Shown here one piece after another: positions 1-9,048 of a stretch of 64,000 nt of DNA. The DNA comes from Humidesulfovibrio sp. (GTDB lineage: Bacteria > Desulfobacterota > Desulfovibrionia > Desulfovibrionales > Desulfovibrionaceae), in NCBI RefSeq assembly GCF_030689645.1, contig NZ_JAUYFU010000020.1, positions 86,619 through 150,618 on the forward strand, in the 5' to 3' direction. Position numbers and translations under genes: made by a program. Numbering within the stretch: the stretch's first letter is position 1; every line of letters begins with the position of its first letter. The notes under the pieces were generated by a model. The model had not been told where the DNA came from. It worked only from the letters and a program-made list of their open reading frames with translations, and did not search any database.

Positions 1-254
1 GACTCATTCAGGTGGAGCATCTGCCTGCGGACGTGCGCACCTGCGAGCATCCCGGCCCGCGACCGGCAGGATCCACCGCTCCCATGACCATGGAGGAGAT
101 CCGCCACCAGGCCGCAGTGGAGGCCGTGGAGCGCAACGGCGGCAACAGGAACGCCGCCTGCCGCGAACTGGGCATATCCAAGGACACACTGCGGCGCATC
201 CTCAACCGGGCCGAGGACAATCCGCTGGACGTATCTAATCAGGTCTGGACCTAG
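1..254 (+). CDS. C-terminal end of a sigma-54-dependent (NtrC-type) regulator, partial
   Basis: The frame is open to the window edge, so only about the last 84 residues are present. They hold a short stretch resembling the end of an AAA+ activator (I-x-x-EHLP motif near the start) followed by a Fis-type helix-turn-helix around the residues GGNRNAACRELGISKDTLRR, which ends shortly before the TAG at 252-254. Such C-termini bind upstream activator sites for sigma-54 promoters. The AAA+ and sensory parts lie outside the window, so the signal it responds to cannot be inferred. The internal ATG codons near 84-92 are unlikely to be real starts because the upstream frame matches the family. Confidence 0.8.
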   Translation, partial: LIQVEHLPADVRTCEHPGPRPAGSTAPMTMEEIRHQAAVEAVERNGGNRNAACRELGISKDTLRRILNRAEDNPLDVSNQVWT

Positions 255-381
255 GGAAAGCGGGAAGGGGAAACGGACGCAGATTTCGTCCGCCCGGGGG
301 CAAAAAACGCATAATTCGTCCGTGGGTGAAAACCGTCAGCCGGGCGACAGCGCTCTTTCGAAACAATTCCAAAAAAATCTG

Positions 382-2049
382 TCAGGGCAAGGGCGCGGCG
401 GCAAGCGGCATCCGCCAGCCGGAGCCGAAACTGCGCCAGGCCACCTTGATGCCGGGCGCGGCCTGCCTGCGCTTGAACTCGGCCCCCTTCACCAGGGCGC
501 ACACGCGGGCCACGGTGGCCGCGTCGAATCCGGCGGCCATGATCTCGGCTGCGGTCTTGTCCTTCTCCACGTGCAGGGCCAGGATGGCGTCCAGCACCTC
601 GTAGGGCGGCAGGGAGTCCTGGTCCTTCTGGCCGGGCTTCAGCTCCGCCGACGGGGCCTTGTCCATGATGGCCTGGGGAATGGCACGACCTTTAAGCGCG
701 TTGATGTGCCGGGCCAAGGCGTAGACCTGGGTCTTGGGCAGGTCGCTGATGACCGCGAACCCGCCGCTCATGTCGCCATAGATGGTGCAGTAGCCCACGG
801 CCAGCTCGCTCTTGTTGCCTGTGGTCAAAAGCAGCGCGCCCGTCTTGTTGGAAAGGGCCATGAGCAGGTTGCCCCGGATGCGCGACTGGATGTTCTCTTC
901 CGTGGTGTCCTGCGGCAGGCCAGCAAAACTCTCGGCCAGGGCTGTGTTAAAGGCTTGCATCAACGGTGCGATGGGGATGGTGCGGGTTTCCATGCCCAGG
1001 TTCCGCGCCAGCTCCAGGGAGTCGTCCACGCTGCCCCGGCTTGACCAGGGCGAGGGCATGAGCACGCCCAGAACATTTTGCGGCCCGATGGCTTCCGCAG
1101 CCACAGCAGCAACCACTGCGGAATCGATGCCGCCGGAAAGGCCCAAAAGCGCCTTCTTGAACCCGCACTTGGAAAGATAGTCCCGCGTTCCCAGCACCAG
1201 CGCCCGCCAGGTCTCAGCCGGGGCCGAAAGGTCGTCTGTTGGCAAAACCTGGGGCCTGGCGCCGGAAAGATCCGCCACCAGCACGTCTTCCTCAAACCCG
1301 GCGGCTCGCGCCAGCAGAGTCCCATCAGGACCGAAGAGGGCGCTGCGGCCGTCGAACACCAGCTCGTCGTTGCCGCCCGCCTGGTTGCAATAGGCCAGGG
1401 GAAGGCCGTGTTTTTTGGCGATGGACGAGAGCATGTCCTGGCGCACGGACTGTTTGCGCAGGCTGAAGGGTGAGGCGGAAAGATTGATGAGCGCCGAGGC
1501 GCCGGCGGCCACGGCTGCCTCCACGGGATCCACAGGGTACAGGCGGTGGGGCCAGTAGTCCTTGTCGTTCCAGAGGTCCTCGCAAATGGTCACCGCCAGC
1601 CTCATGCCCCGGTATTCCACCACGCCCGCCCCGTTCGAGGCGTCCCCGGACTCGAAATAGCGCGCCTCGTCGAACACGTCGTAGGTAGGCAGCAAGGACT
1701 TGCGCACGCTCAAGCGCACGGTTCCGTCCTCGCACCACAGGGCCGCGTTGTAGAGCCCCTTGCCCAGGCCCGAGGCGTTGACCTCCGGGCAGCCCAGCAC
1801 CAGGGCCGGGCCAGCGGGATGCCTGGCGTGCAGGCGCGCTGCCAGGGCCTCGGCCTCGGCGCGGGCGGCGCACGCAAAGCCAGCATACAGCAGCATGTCG
1901 CGGGGGGGGTAGCCGGTAAGGGCCAGTTCCGGGGTGATGCACAACTCGGCTCCGAGAGCCACGGCGCGGTCAAAGGCCGCCTCCACGCGCGCGGCGTTGC
2001 CGCGCAGGTCGCCCACCTTGGGGTTCAGCTGGAGCAGGCCGATGCGCAC
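382..2049 (-). CDS. nadE: Glutamine-dependent NAD+ synthetase
   Basis: The 555-residue product makes NAD+ from deamido-NAD+, ATP and glutamine in the cytoplasm. The N-terminal half is a nitrilase-type glutaminase with the E41, K117, C156 triad (motifs TPELALTGYPPRD, RKSLLPTYD and TICEDLW). The C-terminal half is the NAD synthase domain with the ATP pyrophosphatase loop SGGIDS at 305-310. Length is normal for the two-domain form. The start is GTG, placed after AAGGAG at good spacing. It lies 16 bases after the glycosyltransferase gene on the same strand and is probably last in a three-gene transcript. Confidence 0.97.
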   Translation of the reverse strand: MRIGLLQLNPKVGDLRGNAARVEAAFDRAVALGAELCITPELALTGYPPRDMLLYAGFACAARAEAEALAARLHARHPAGPALVLGCPEVNASGLGKGLYNAALWCEDGTVRLSVRKSLLPTYDVFDEARYFESGDASNGAGVVEYRGMRLAVTICEDLWNDKDYWPHRLYPVDPVEAAVAAGASALINLSASPFSLRKQSVRQDMLSSIAKKHGLPLAYCNQAGGNDELVFDGRSALFGPDGTLLARAAGFEEDVLVADLSGARPQVLPTDDLSAPAETWRALVLGTRDYLSKCGFKKALLGLSGGIDSAVVAAVAAEAIGPQNVLGVLMPSPWSSRGSVDDSLELARNLGMETRTIPIAPLMQAFNTALAESFAGLPQDTTEENIQSRIRGNLLMALSNKTGALLLTTGNKSELAVGYCTIYGDMSGGFAVISDLPKTQVYALARHINALKGRAIPQAIMDKAPSAELKPGQKDQDSLPPYEVLDAILALHVEKDKTAAEIMAAGFDAATVARVCALVKGAEFKRRQAAPGIKVAWRSFGSGWRMPLAAAPLP

Positions 2050-2065
2050 GAAATCTCCTTGCGGA

Positions 2066-3082
2066 CTACTGGCAGGAGCCCGGCGCGGCGGAGTCCGGGC
2101 TGCGGCTGGTGACGATCTCGCGCACCTTGTAAGGCGTGGCCCCGGAAACAGCGTCGTGGGTGTTCACCAGCACCTCCAGGATCAGGCCGGTGCTCATGAA
2201 GCCCAGGGACGAAAGGTAGAGCAGCACGGATCCGAGGAACGGCGGACGCGTGCCCATATGCTCGCCGAAAACGAATTTGTCGAAGAACATCCAGCACATG
2301 AGCAGGCTGGCCGTCATGAACAGCCACAGGCTGATGCGGCCAAAGAGATACACGGGCCGCTGCTTGTAGGAGTTCTGAAACCACAGAAGCACGATGTCGA
2401 ACAAGACGTCCACGCTGCGGCCAATGCCGTAGTGGCTCTTGCCGGCAAAGCGCGGGGGCGCGCTGGTGGGCACCTCGCATACGGCGCCGCCCTGGCCGTA
2501 GACCAGGGCCGGAATGAGCCGGTGCTGGCCCTCACGCAGCTTGAGCCCGCGGGCTACCTCGCCTTTGATTGCCGACAGGCCGCCCATGTCGTGGATGTCG
2601 CATTTGCTGGTGGCGCGCATGAGATAGTTGGCGACGAGGCTGGGAATGCGGCGCAGCATAAGGGATTCCTGGCGGCGCTGGCGCATGCCCTTCACCAGGT
2701 CGTATCCCTCGCGGATCTTTTCGATGAGGCTCGGAACTTCCTCGGGCGGGTGCTGCAGATCGCCGTCCATGATGACCACGTAGCGGCCGCAGGAGTGCTG
2801 GATGCCGGCATAGATGGCCGTGCACTGGCCCCGGTTGCGCGCCAGAAACACGCCCACCAGGTTCGGGTCCGTGGCGGAGAGCTCGCGGATGATCTCCGGC
2901 GTCTTGTCCGTGCTGCCGTCGTTCACCAGAATGATCTCGTGGCTGACGCCCATGCCGACAAGGACGGCGCTCATGCGGCGATGAAACTCGCGCACGCAGA
3001 GTTCCTCGTTGTGCATGGGGGTGACGATGCTCACCTCCACGGGAAATTCGCCCGGGGCGTTGGTAGCGGCAGATGCGTGCAT
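2066..3082 (-). CDS. GtrB/ArnC-like polyprenyl-phosphate glycosyltransferase (GT2)
   Basis: A 338-residue family 2 glycosyltransferase. The nucleotide-sugar fold shows NDGS at 54-57 and the metal-binding DGD at 106-108 followed by LQHPPE, as in dolichyl/undecaprenyl-phosphate sugar transferases. Two hydrophobic helices near residues 240-260 and 275-300 anchor it in the inner membrane. The ATG at 3080-3082 was chosen because upstream sequence in frame does not resemble the family and would overlap the deacetylase gene. Next to a YdjC-type deacetylase it probably works in modification of a lipid-linked sugar or cell-surface glycan, but the sugar is unknown. Confidence 0.88.
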   Translation of the reverse strand: MHASAATNAPGEFPVEVSIVTPMHNEELCVREFHRRMSAVLVGMGVSHEIILVNDGSTDKTPEIIRELSATDPNLVGVFLARNRGQCTAIYAGIQHSCGRYVVIMDGDLQHPPEEVPSLIEKIREGYDLVKGMRQRRQESLMLRRIPSLVANYLMRATSKCDIHDMGGLSAIKGEVARGLKLREGQHRLIPALVYGQGGAVCEVPTSAPPRFAGKSHYGIGRSVDVLFDIVLLWFQNSYKQRPVYLFGRISLWLFMTASLLMCWMFFDKFVFGEHMGTRPPFLGSVLLYLSSLGFMSTGLILEVLVNTHDAVSGATPYKVREIVTSRSPDSAAPGSCQ

Positions 3083-3119
3083 TGGTGTTCCTTGGTTCTC
3101 TGGAAATTTCCGGCCCGGT

Positions 3120-3986
3120 TCAGGGCCGCGGGGTCCGGGTGGATGGATCGAGCTGGCCGTAGTGGACCAGCAGGGCGCCGGCTTCCTTGAGCACGCCCCC
3201 CCAGCCCTTGGCGGCCAGGGCGTCGCGCTCGGCCACCCACTGCCCGGCGATGCGCATGGGGCCGTATTCCGGCGGCAGAGGACCGTCCGTGTCAACCGGA
3301 GCGCCAGGGTGGCACACCACCTCCAGCACATCGGGGCGCACCCGCTTCATATACTCGGCGAGGCGGCTCGGCAACAACTCCGCGCCCTGGTCGGCCACGC
3401 CGAACACGCTGTGGGGATGGGCCACGCCCGCCGCGCCAGGCAGTTGATGCAGCAGGGCGAAGGTGGTCAAAATGCGCGCGCGCAGAGCGCCCTTGTCAAA
3501 GCGCGCAAGCTCCACACGCTCCACGGGTCTGCGCACCCAGCCGATGCCGAAGCGCGCGGCCACGCGGCTGGCGGCCTCGAAAAGCCCTGGCCAGACATGG
3601 ATGTGCTTTTCCGAGTCCAGGTGCGTTGGCGCGACGCCTAGCTCAAAGGCCCGCTCCACCTGGCGGGTCCACTCGCGCTCCACGTCCGTGATGCTGAAGG
3701 CGCGGGAAAGATAGCGTTTGAAGAGTGCGGTGTAGTCGCCCAGAAACAGGCCGTCTGCGCGAACAAGGCCGGGGATTTCTCGCGCCGGGCTTTCGGGCCT
3801 GCCGCGCAGAATGTTCAGGTGCACTCCCACGCCGATGGGGCCGGAAAGCCGGGCCGCGGCCTTGGCGTCCGGGCCGTTCACCAAAAGCGTGGACGAGGTG
3901 ACGCGGGAGAGCCCGGCAAGGTCCTCCACAGCTCGCCGCACCGCAGGGTGCAGCCCAAGATCATCCACATTCACCACGACAAACAT
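3120..3986 (-). CDS. YdjC/ChbG/HpnK-family carbohydrate deacetylase
   Basis: A 288-residue protein of the YdjC family, metal-dependent deacetylases acting on N-acetylated sugars such as diacetylchitobiose or hopanoid-linked acetylglucosamine. Visible family residues are the Asp pair D8-D9 (NVDDLG), H56 (GVGVHLN) and the cluster H122, H128, H130 (THLDSEKHIHV). It is first of three minus-strand genes, 37 bases before the GT2 gene. The pairing of a deacetylase with a polyprenyl-phosphate glycosyltransferase suggests deacetylation of a lipid-linked amino sugar. The actual substrate cannot be told from sequence. Confidence 0.85.
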   Translation of the reverse strand: MFVVVNVDDLGLHPAVRRAVEDLAGLSRVTSSTLLVNGPDAKAAARLSGPIGVGVHLNILRGRPESPAREIPGLVRADGLFLGDYTALFKRYLSRAFSITDVEREWTRQVERAFELGVAPTHLDSEKHIHVWPGLFEAASRVAARFGIGWVRRPVERVELARFDKGALRARILTTFALLHQLPGAAGVAHPHSVFGVADQGAELLPSRLAEYMKRVRPDVLEVVCHPGAPVDTDGPLPPEYGPMRIAGQWVAERDALAAKGWGGVLKEAGALLVHYGQLDPSTRTPRP

Positions 3987-4185
3987 AGGGGTATGGTACC
4001 CCCTGGCGGCCCGAAGGTAAAGCAGCCCCCGCCAGGATCCGTGCCGAATTTCCTTCGGAGCCTGACGGACAGAGGCTTTACGGCATTTTTCTCTGGCAAA
4101 CTCTTGCGCCCTGGGATAGAAGCAAACAAATTAGAGATCACACCGCAGGGACAGCCTTGCCCCAGCGGAGAACAGGAGGAATCGC

Positions 4186-4836
4186 ATGCTCATCGAGAAC
4201 TGGATGACCAAAGAGGTCATCACCGGCACGCCGGAAATGTCCATGATGAAGGCGTCCAAGATCATGAAGGAGAAGGGCGTCGGCCGGCTGCCCATCGTCG
4301 ACGAAGCCGGGGTGCTCATGGGCTTGGTGTCCGACCGCGACATCAAGGAAGCCTCGCCTTCCAAGGCCACCACCCTCGACATGCATGAGCTTTACTACCT
4401 GCTCTCCGAGGTGAAGCTCAAGGACATCATGACCAAGAAGGTCGTGACCATCAAAAAGGGCGAAACCGTCGAGCGCGCCGCCCAGCTCATGCTTGAAAGC
4501 AACATCGGCGGCATGCCGGTGGTGGACGACCAGAACAAGGTCGTGGGCATGGTGACGGACTCCGACATCTTCAAGGTGCTGGTGCGCATCACCGGCGTCA
4601 TGGAAGGCGGAGTGCAGATTGGCGTTCGGCTGCCCAACGAGCCGGGCGGCCTTGTGCCAGTGCTTGATTTTCTGAAGGACAACGGGGCGCGGCTCATGAG
4701 CCTGCTCACGTCCTGCGAGCCCGCCGATGTGGGCATGCGCGACGTGTTCCTGCGCATCCGCGACATGGACAAGACGGCCATGAACGCGCTCAAGGCCGAG
4801 ATGCACAAGAAGTTCGAAGTGGTTTACTGGGTCTAA
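4186..4836 (+). CDS. CBS-pair and ACT domain protein (AcuB-like)
   Basis: A 216-residue soluble protein with two CBS motifs (residues about 1-60 and 77-135, each starting near MT and ending with a VSDRDI or VTDSDI segment) and a C-terminal ACT-like domain (about 140-216). CBS pairs usually bind adenosine nucleotides and ACT domains amino acids, so a ligand-sensing role is likely. Family members are annotated AcuB-like, though acetoin metabolism is not supported by the neighbours. A GGAGG-type ribosome site precedes the ATG. It is transcribed alone, with a terminator downstream. A paralogue of the same architecture lies at 36055-36732. Confidence 0.85.
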   Translation: MLIENWMTKEVITGTPEMSMMKASKIMKEKGVGRLPIVDEAGVLMGLVSDRDIKEASPSKATTLDMHELYYLLSEVKLKDIMTKKVVTIKKGETVERAAQLMLESNIGGMPVVDDQNKVVGMVTDSDIFKVLVRITGVMEGGVQIGVRLPNEPGGLVPVLDFLKDNGARLMSLLTSCEPADVGMRDVFLRIRDMDKTAMNALKAEMHKKFEVVYWV

Positions 4837-4872
4837 CCCCGGTAAGGATTTCGGGACAGGGGGTTTACCCTT

Positions 4873-4910
4873 GGGGCCGGGGGGTGCAGCTCCCGGCCTT
4901 TTTTTGTTTT
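4873..4910 (+). terminator. Rho-independent terminator after the CBS-ACT gene
   Basis: GC-rich hairpin with arms GGCCGGG (4875-4881) and CCCGGCC (4892-4898), followed by seven T residues. It ends the CBS-ACT transcript just before the convergent NtrC-type gene. Confidence 0.85.
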
Positions 4911-4924
4911 TGGGGCGGTGTCTG

Positions 4925-6427
4925 TTACTCCGCCATCAGCCCATAGCCCTTCAGCTTGCGGTACAGCGAGCTGCGGTCCAGGCCCACGGCCTCGGCCAAC
5001 TTGCTCACGTTGCCGCTGAACTCGCGCAGCTTGGCCTCCAGGAACTTGGCCTCAAAGGCCGCGCGGGCCTCCTTCAGGTCCAGCGGCCCGGCTGGAAAGC
5101 TGTCGGGCATGAGCCCATCGGCCAGATCGTCGTCGTCGTCCGACACGGAAACCGAGGGCGCGGAAGCGCTGGAGGTCAAGGTGGGCGCTAGCGCGGACGC
5201 CTGTGCTGCACAGTGCGGGAGCGCTCCGCCATCCGAGGCGGAAATCCGGCACTGGGTCAGGATCTCCGGCGGCAGCTTGTCGGCGGTGACGGGTCGGCCA
5301 TTCATGATGATGAGCATGCGCTCCACGAAATTTTTCAATTCGCGCACGTTGCCCGGCCAGGGGTAGCTGGCCAGCAGCTCCAGGGTCTGCGGACCGAAGA
5401 GCGCGCGTTTGCACCCGCCCCGGCGCACCAGTTGGTCCACAAAGTCCTCGATGAGCAGCGGAATGTCGCTGGCGCGCTCTCGCAGGGGCGGCACGGTGAG
5501 CGGAAACACCTTGAGCCGATAGTACAAGTCCTCGCGGAAATTGCCCGCGCGGATCTCCGCTGCCAGATCCTTGTTGGTGGCGGCGATGACCCGAACATCC
5601 ACGGTGATGGTCTTGCGCCCCCCAACGTGCTCGAAGCGCTGCTCCTGCAGGATGCGCAGAATCTTCGCCTGGGTCTTGAGGCTCATGTCGCCGATCTCGT
5701 CGAGAAACAGCGTGCCCTTGTGGGCAAGCTCGAACTTGCCGATCTGGGCCTTGTCCGCGCCGGTGAAGGCGCCTTTCTCGTGACCGAACAATTCGCTCTC
5801 GATGAGTTCTTCCGGGATGGCGGCGCAGTTGACGGCCACCAAGGGCTGGCTGGCGCGGCGGCTTTGGGCGTGCAGCAGCCGCGCGGCGATCTCCTTGCCC
5901 GTGCCGTTCTCGCCGGTGATGAGCACCCAGGCGTCGGTGGGGGCCACCTGGCCGATCATTCCCTTCAGCTCGCGGATCGCCGGGCTTTCGCCCGTGAGGG
6001 TGACCTTCTGGTCGCCCAGGGACTGCCGCAAGGCCAGATTCTCCTGCTTCAAGAGCGAGAACTCCAAGGCCTTGCTGGCGGTCAGCAGCACCTTTTCCAG
6101 CGAAAGCGGCTTTTCGATGAAGTCAAAGGCCCCGTTCTTGAGGGCCGTCACCGCAGTCTCAATGGTTCCATGTCCAGAAATCATGATCACGGGCAAATCG
6201 GGCCGCTCTTCCTTGATGCGAGCCAGCACGGACAAACCGTCCTGTCCGGGCAGCCAGATGTCCAGGAACACCAGGTCAACGGCCTCGCCGGACTCAAGGT
6301 GCTCAAGCCCGGCCTCGCCGCTTTCGGCCTCGGCCACGGCAAAACCCTCGTCCTCCAAAATGCCCTTGAGGGAAAAGCGGATGCCGGACTCATCGTCCAC
6401 CACCAGCACGCGTCCAGGCGCGGTCAT
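4925..6427 (-). CDS. Sigma-54-dependent response regulator, NtrC/NtrX type
   Basis: A 500-residue transcription activator. An N-terminal receiver domain carries the phosphoacceptor D56 (FLDIWLPGQDG). The central AAA+ domain has Walker A GENGTGKE at 172-179 and the sigma-54 contact loop GAFTGA at 219-224. The Fis-type DNA-binding helix-turn-helix is at the extreme C-terminus (RSSLYRKLKGYGL). The order is that of NtrX-like regulators. Its start overlaps the stop of the HD-GYP regulator by four bases, so the two are translationally coupled. No histidine kinase lies nearby, so its partner is unknown. Confidence 0.95.
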   Translation of the reverse strand: MTAPGRVLVVDDESGIRFSLKGILEDEGFAVAEAESGEAGLEHLESGEAVDLVFLDIWLPGQDGLSVLARIKEERPDLPVIMISGHGTIETAVTALKNGAFDFIEKPLSLEKVLLTASKALEFSLLKQENLALRQSLGDQKVTLTGESPAIRELKGMIGQVAPTDAWVLITGENGTGKEIAARLLHAQSRRASQPLVAVNCAAIPEELIESELFGHEKGAFTGADKAQIGKFELAHKGTLFLDEIGDMSLKTQAKILRILQEQRFEHVGGRKTITVDVRVIAATNKDLAAEIRAGNFREDLYYRLKVFPLTVPPLRERASDIPLLIEDFVDQLVRRGGCKRALFGPQTLELLASYPWPGNVRELKNFVERMLIIMNGRPVTADKLPPEILTQCRISASDGGALPHCAAQASALAPTLTSSASAPSVSVSDDDDDLADGLMPDSFPAGPLDLKEARAAFEAKFLEAKLREFSGNVSKLAEAVGLDRSSLYRKLKGYGLMAE

Positions 6428-7863
6428 GCGATCTCCTCTGCTGTCGTATCTGCGGTCGCCGCCACGCCCTGGCCGACCTCCTCAAAAAGATAGCCATCAT
6501 CAACCAGGGCCAAGCAGGCGTCGACGGCCTCGGCGTCATACAGGGTCCCCCGCCCGGCGCGGATCTCATCCAGCGCCGATGGCAACCCAAGAGCCGCGCG
6601 GTAAGGCCGGTGCGAACTCATGGCCTCCACGACGTCTGCCACAGCCAGGATGCGCGCCTCCAGGCAGATGTCCTGGCCCTTGAGGCCGCCGGGATAGCCG
6701 GAGCCGTCCAGGCGTTCGTGGTGCTCAAGCACGACGCGGGCCACGGGCCAGGGAAACTTCACCTCGTGCAGGATCTCGAAGCCCACCTCAGGATGGGAGC
6801 GCATAAGAGCCATCTCCAGGTGCGACAGTTTCGCCGGCTTGGAGAGAATCTCTGCAGGCACATAGACCTTGCCCACGTCGTGCAGGGTGCCTGCCATCTC
6901 CAGCCCTTCCAGGGCGTCCTCGGAAAAGCCCATGCTGCGGCCAATGGCGCAGGCCAGCCGGGCCACGCGCTGCTGGTGCCCCGCAGTGTATGGGTCGCGC
7001 TTTTCGGCCATGCTTGCCAGGGCCCGCACGGTTTGGCGAAAGGTGGCCCGCAGTTCGGCAATGCTGGTGCGCAGATCAGCCTCGGCCCGTTTGCGCAGGG
7101 CCATGTTGCGAATCACCAGCACGCGGCCCTGCAGCCCTGCGCGGCCATTGCCGCGGCCCGGCGCATAGAGCGGCGACACGGACAGGGCCACCGGCACGTC
7201 CTCTCCGTCCAGAGTCACCAGGACCATATCTTCGCACAGGGGGGGGCCGCCTTGCGGCACGCACAGCTCCTCAAGATTCTCAACCGGCTCACCGGTGATC
7301 CCGTCCTGAATGCTGAACAGCCTGCGCCAGTCCTGGCCCACGGCCTCGGCCACATGCAGGCCAAGCAACTGCCCGCCAGAGGCGTTCATATAGGTGACGT
7401 GGCCGTTTCTGTCCGTGGAAAGCACGGTCTCGGACAGGCTCCCAAGGGTGGTGGACAGCAGGTGTTCGCTCTGCTTGAGCCGCGCTTCGGCCTCGAACTT
7501 CACCAAGGCCATCTCAATGCCCACAGAGAGCTCATGGTCCTCGAACGGTTTTGTCAGAAAGCCTGCGGGCGCGGTTTCCTTGGCGCGCTCAAGAGTGGAC
7601 TCATCGCTTGCGGCAGTGAGGTATATAACCGGAAGGCAGTGGCGCTGCATCAGTTCGCGAGCTGTGTCGATGCCGTCCAGGGGGCCGGACAGCAACACGT
7701 CCATGAGCACCAGGTCCGGGTTGCAGGACTCGGTCAGCCGCAGGGCCTCGGCTCCGCTGGACGCGCGCCCGACAACCTCGAAGCCCAGGCGCGAGAGCCG
7801 GGCCTGGATGTCCAGGGCGACGATGGCCTCATCCTCGACCACAAGTATTCTGCCTTTGCTCAT
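6424..7863 (-). CDS. Response regulator with PAS and HD-GYP domains (putative c-di-GMP phosphodiesterase)
   Basis: A 479-residue protein with a receiver domain (D55), a PAS-like segment (about 130-255) and an HD-GYP domain (about 275-450) with HD at 328-329 and DGSGYPGG around 386-393. HD-GYP domains hydrolyse cyclic di-GMP, so it probably lowers c-di-GMP on phosphorylation. The ATG at 7861-7863 is used because it begins the receiver fold directly (MSKGRILVVEDE). It sits 19 bases after the TIGR01777 gene and overlaps the NtrC-type gene by four bases, forming an operon. Confidence 0.93.
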   Translation of the reverse strand: MSKGRILVVEDEAIVALDIQARLSRLGFEVVGRASSGAEALRLTESCNPDLVLMDVLLSGPLDGIDTARELMQRHCLPVIYLTAASDESTLERAKETAPAGFLTKPFEDHELSVGIEMALVKFEAEARLKQSEHLLSTTLGSLSETVLSTDRNGHVTYMNASGGQLLGLHVAEAVGQDWRRLFSIQDGITGEPVENLEELCVPQGGPPLCEDMVLVTLDGEDVPVALSVSPLYAPGRGNGRAGLQGRVLVIRNMALRKRAEADLRTSIAELRATFRQTVRALASMAEKRDPYTAGHQQRVARLACAIGRSMGFSEDALEGLEMAGTLHDVGKVYVPAEILSKPAKLSHLEMALMRSHPEVGFEILHEVKFPWPVARVVLEHHERLDGSGYPGGLKGQDICLEARILAVADVVEAMSSHRPYRAALGLPSALDEIRAGRGTLYDAEAVDACLALVDDGYLFEEVGQGVAATADTTAEEIA

Positions 7864-7882
7864 GTTCGCCTCCGCCACAAGC

Positions 7883-8815
7883 CTACGCTGCCGCAACCGA
7901 GGCTTCAAGGGCCTGGAGCAGGGAGGGATACCGAAAACGGTAGCCTGCGGCCAGCAACCGCGCGGGAATTGCGTTCACGCCTGAAAGCAGCACTTCCTCG
8001 GCCATCTGGCCCAGCAGCAGCTTAAGGGCGAAGGCGGGAGCGGGCAGGAACGCCGGCCGGTGAAGGGCGCGCCCCAGGGCGCGGGCAAAGCCCCGCGAAT
8101 CCACGGACTCTGGCGCGGAAAGATTGAAGGGCCCGGAAAGCCCAGGAGTCTGGATCAGGAAAGCAATGGCCCCCACCTCGTCGTCCAGATGGATGAAGGG
8201 AAGCATCTGCTTGCCGCCCCCCAGCGGCCCGCCCAAGCCCAGGCGGAAGATCGGCAGCATCTTTTCAAGGGCTCCGCCGGGGCCAAGCACCATGCTGGTG
8301 CGGATAACGACTCGACGCACGCCAAGGGCTTCGGCTCCCAGTGTGGAGGCCTCCCAACCCATGGCCACCCGTGACAAGAAGTTGTCTCCCGGCCCGGCGG
8401 ATTCGTCAACGGCCTCCACGCCGCGCGCGCCATAATAGCCCACGGCAGAGGCCTGCACCAGCATGGCCGGAGGCGCTTTAGCCTGGGCGATGGCGTCCAT
8501 CACCGCGGCCCCTGCGGAAAGGCGGCTGGCTTCGATGCGTTGCTTGACCTCCGGGGTCCAGCGTCCGGCGGCGATGTTCTCACCCGCGAGATTCACAATG
8601 GACGTGTCCGGGGTGATGAATTCCGCCCAGCCCGTGCCGGTGCTGCCATCAAAGGGCGCGCCGATGATACGCCCCGCAGGCCCGCCAGAGCCCAGCTGGG
8701 CCGCCACCTTTGCCGGGCGACGCGAGGGCACGACGACCTCATGCCCCTGGGCCGCCAGGAGCCGGGTCAGCGCCGAACCGATGAAGCCAGTGCCGCCAAG
8801 GATGATTATACGCAT
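7883..8815 (-). CDS. TIGR01777-family epimerase/SDR39U1-like protein
   Basis: A 310-residue atypical short-chain dehydrogenase with the N-terminal NAD(P)-binding loop GGTGFIGSAL and the family stretch SAVGYYGARG. The C-terminal DUF1731-like region ends in LLAAGYRFRYPSLLQALE. These proteins (YfcH in E. coli) are nucleotide-sugar-epimerase relatives of unproven substrate. The ATG at 8813-8815 begins exactly at the Rossmann fold. Longer in-frame starts would add non-family sequence. It is first of a three-gene minus-strand unit with the two response regulators, although a functional link is not evident. Confidence 0.9.
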   Translation of the reverse strand: MRIIILGGTGFIGSALTRLLAAQGHEVVVPSRRPAKVAAQLGSGGPAGRIIGAPFDGSTGTGWAEFITPDTSIVNLAGENIAAGRWTPEVKQRIEASRLSAGAAVMDAIAQAKAPPAMLVQASAVGYYGARGVEAVDESAGPGDNFLSRVAMGWEASTLGAEALGVRRVVIRTSMVLGPGGALEKMLPIFRLGLGGPLGGGKQMLPFIHLDDEVGAIAFLIQTPGLSGPFNLSAPESVDSRGFARALGRALHRPAFLPAPAFALKLLLGQMAEEVLLSGVNAIPARLLAAGYRFRYPSLLQALEASVAAA

Positions 8816-8913
8816 ACAAGTTTTTATACGCACAATCCGCAGCAAGGGCAAGAGAGTGGGGGGAGTTTCAATTCTGCGGCACGAACGCAAGGTCCACGAG
8901 CAGGCCTGACGGA

Positions 8914-8942
8914 TAAAAACAGAAGGCCCGAAGCCCCTTCTG
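8914..8942 (-). terminator. Minus-strand terminator-like hairpin upstream of the TIGR01777 gene
   Basis: Arms CAGAAGG (8920-8926) and CCTTCTG (8936-8942). Read on the minus strand the hairpin is followed by five T residues (A tract 8915-8919). It lies about 100 bases upstream of the TIGR01777 start, in its direction, where no annotated gene would end. It may be an attenuator in a long leader or the end of a small RNA. Confidence 0.45.
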
Positions 8943-9048
8943 CATATTAGACAGGCGCGCGCAAATACCGTACAAGGCTATCGCCCTCCCGGGCATATAT
9001 CGCCAACGCCGGGGCAACCCGAACCACCCCGACACGCGGACGAGGAAC

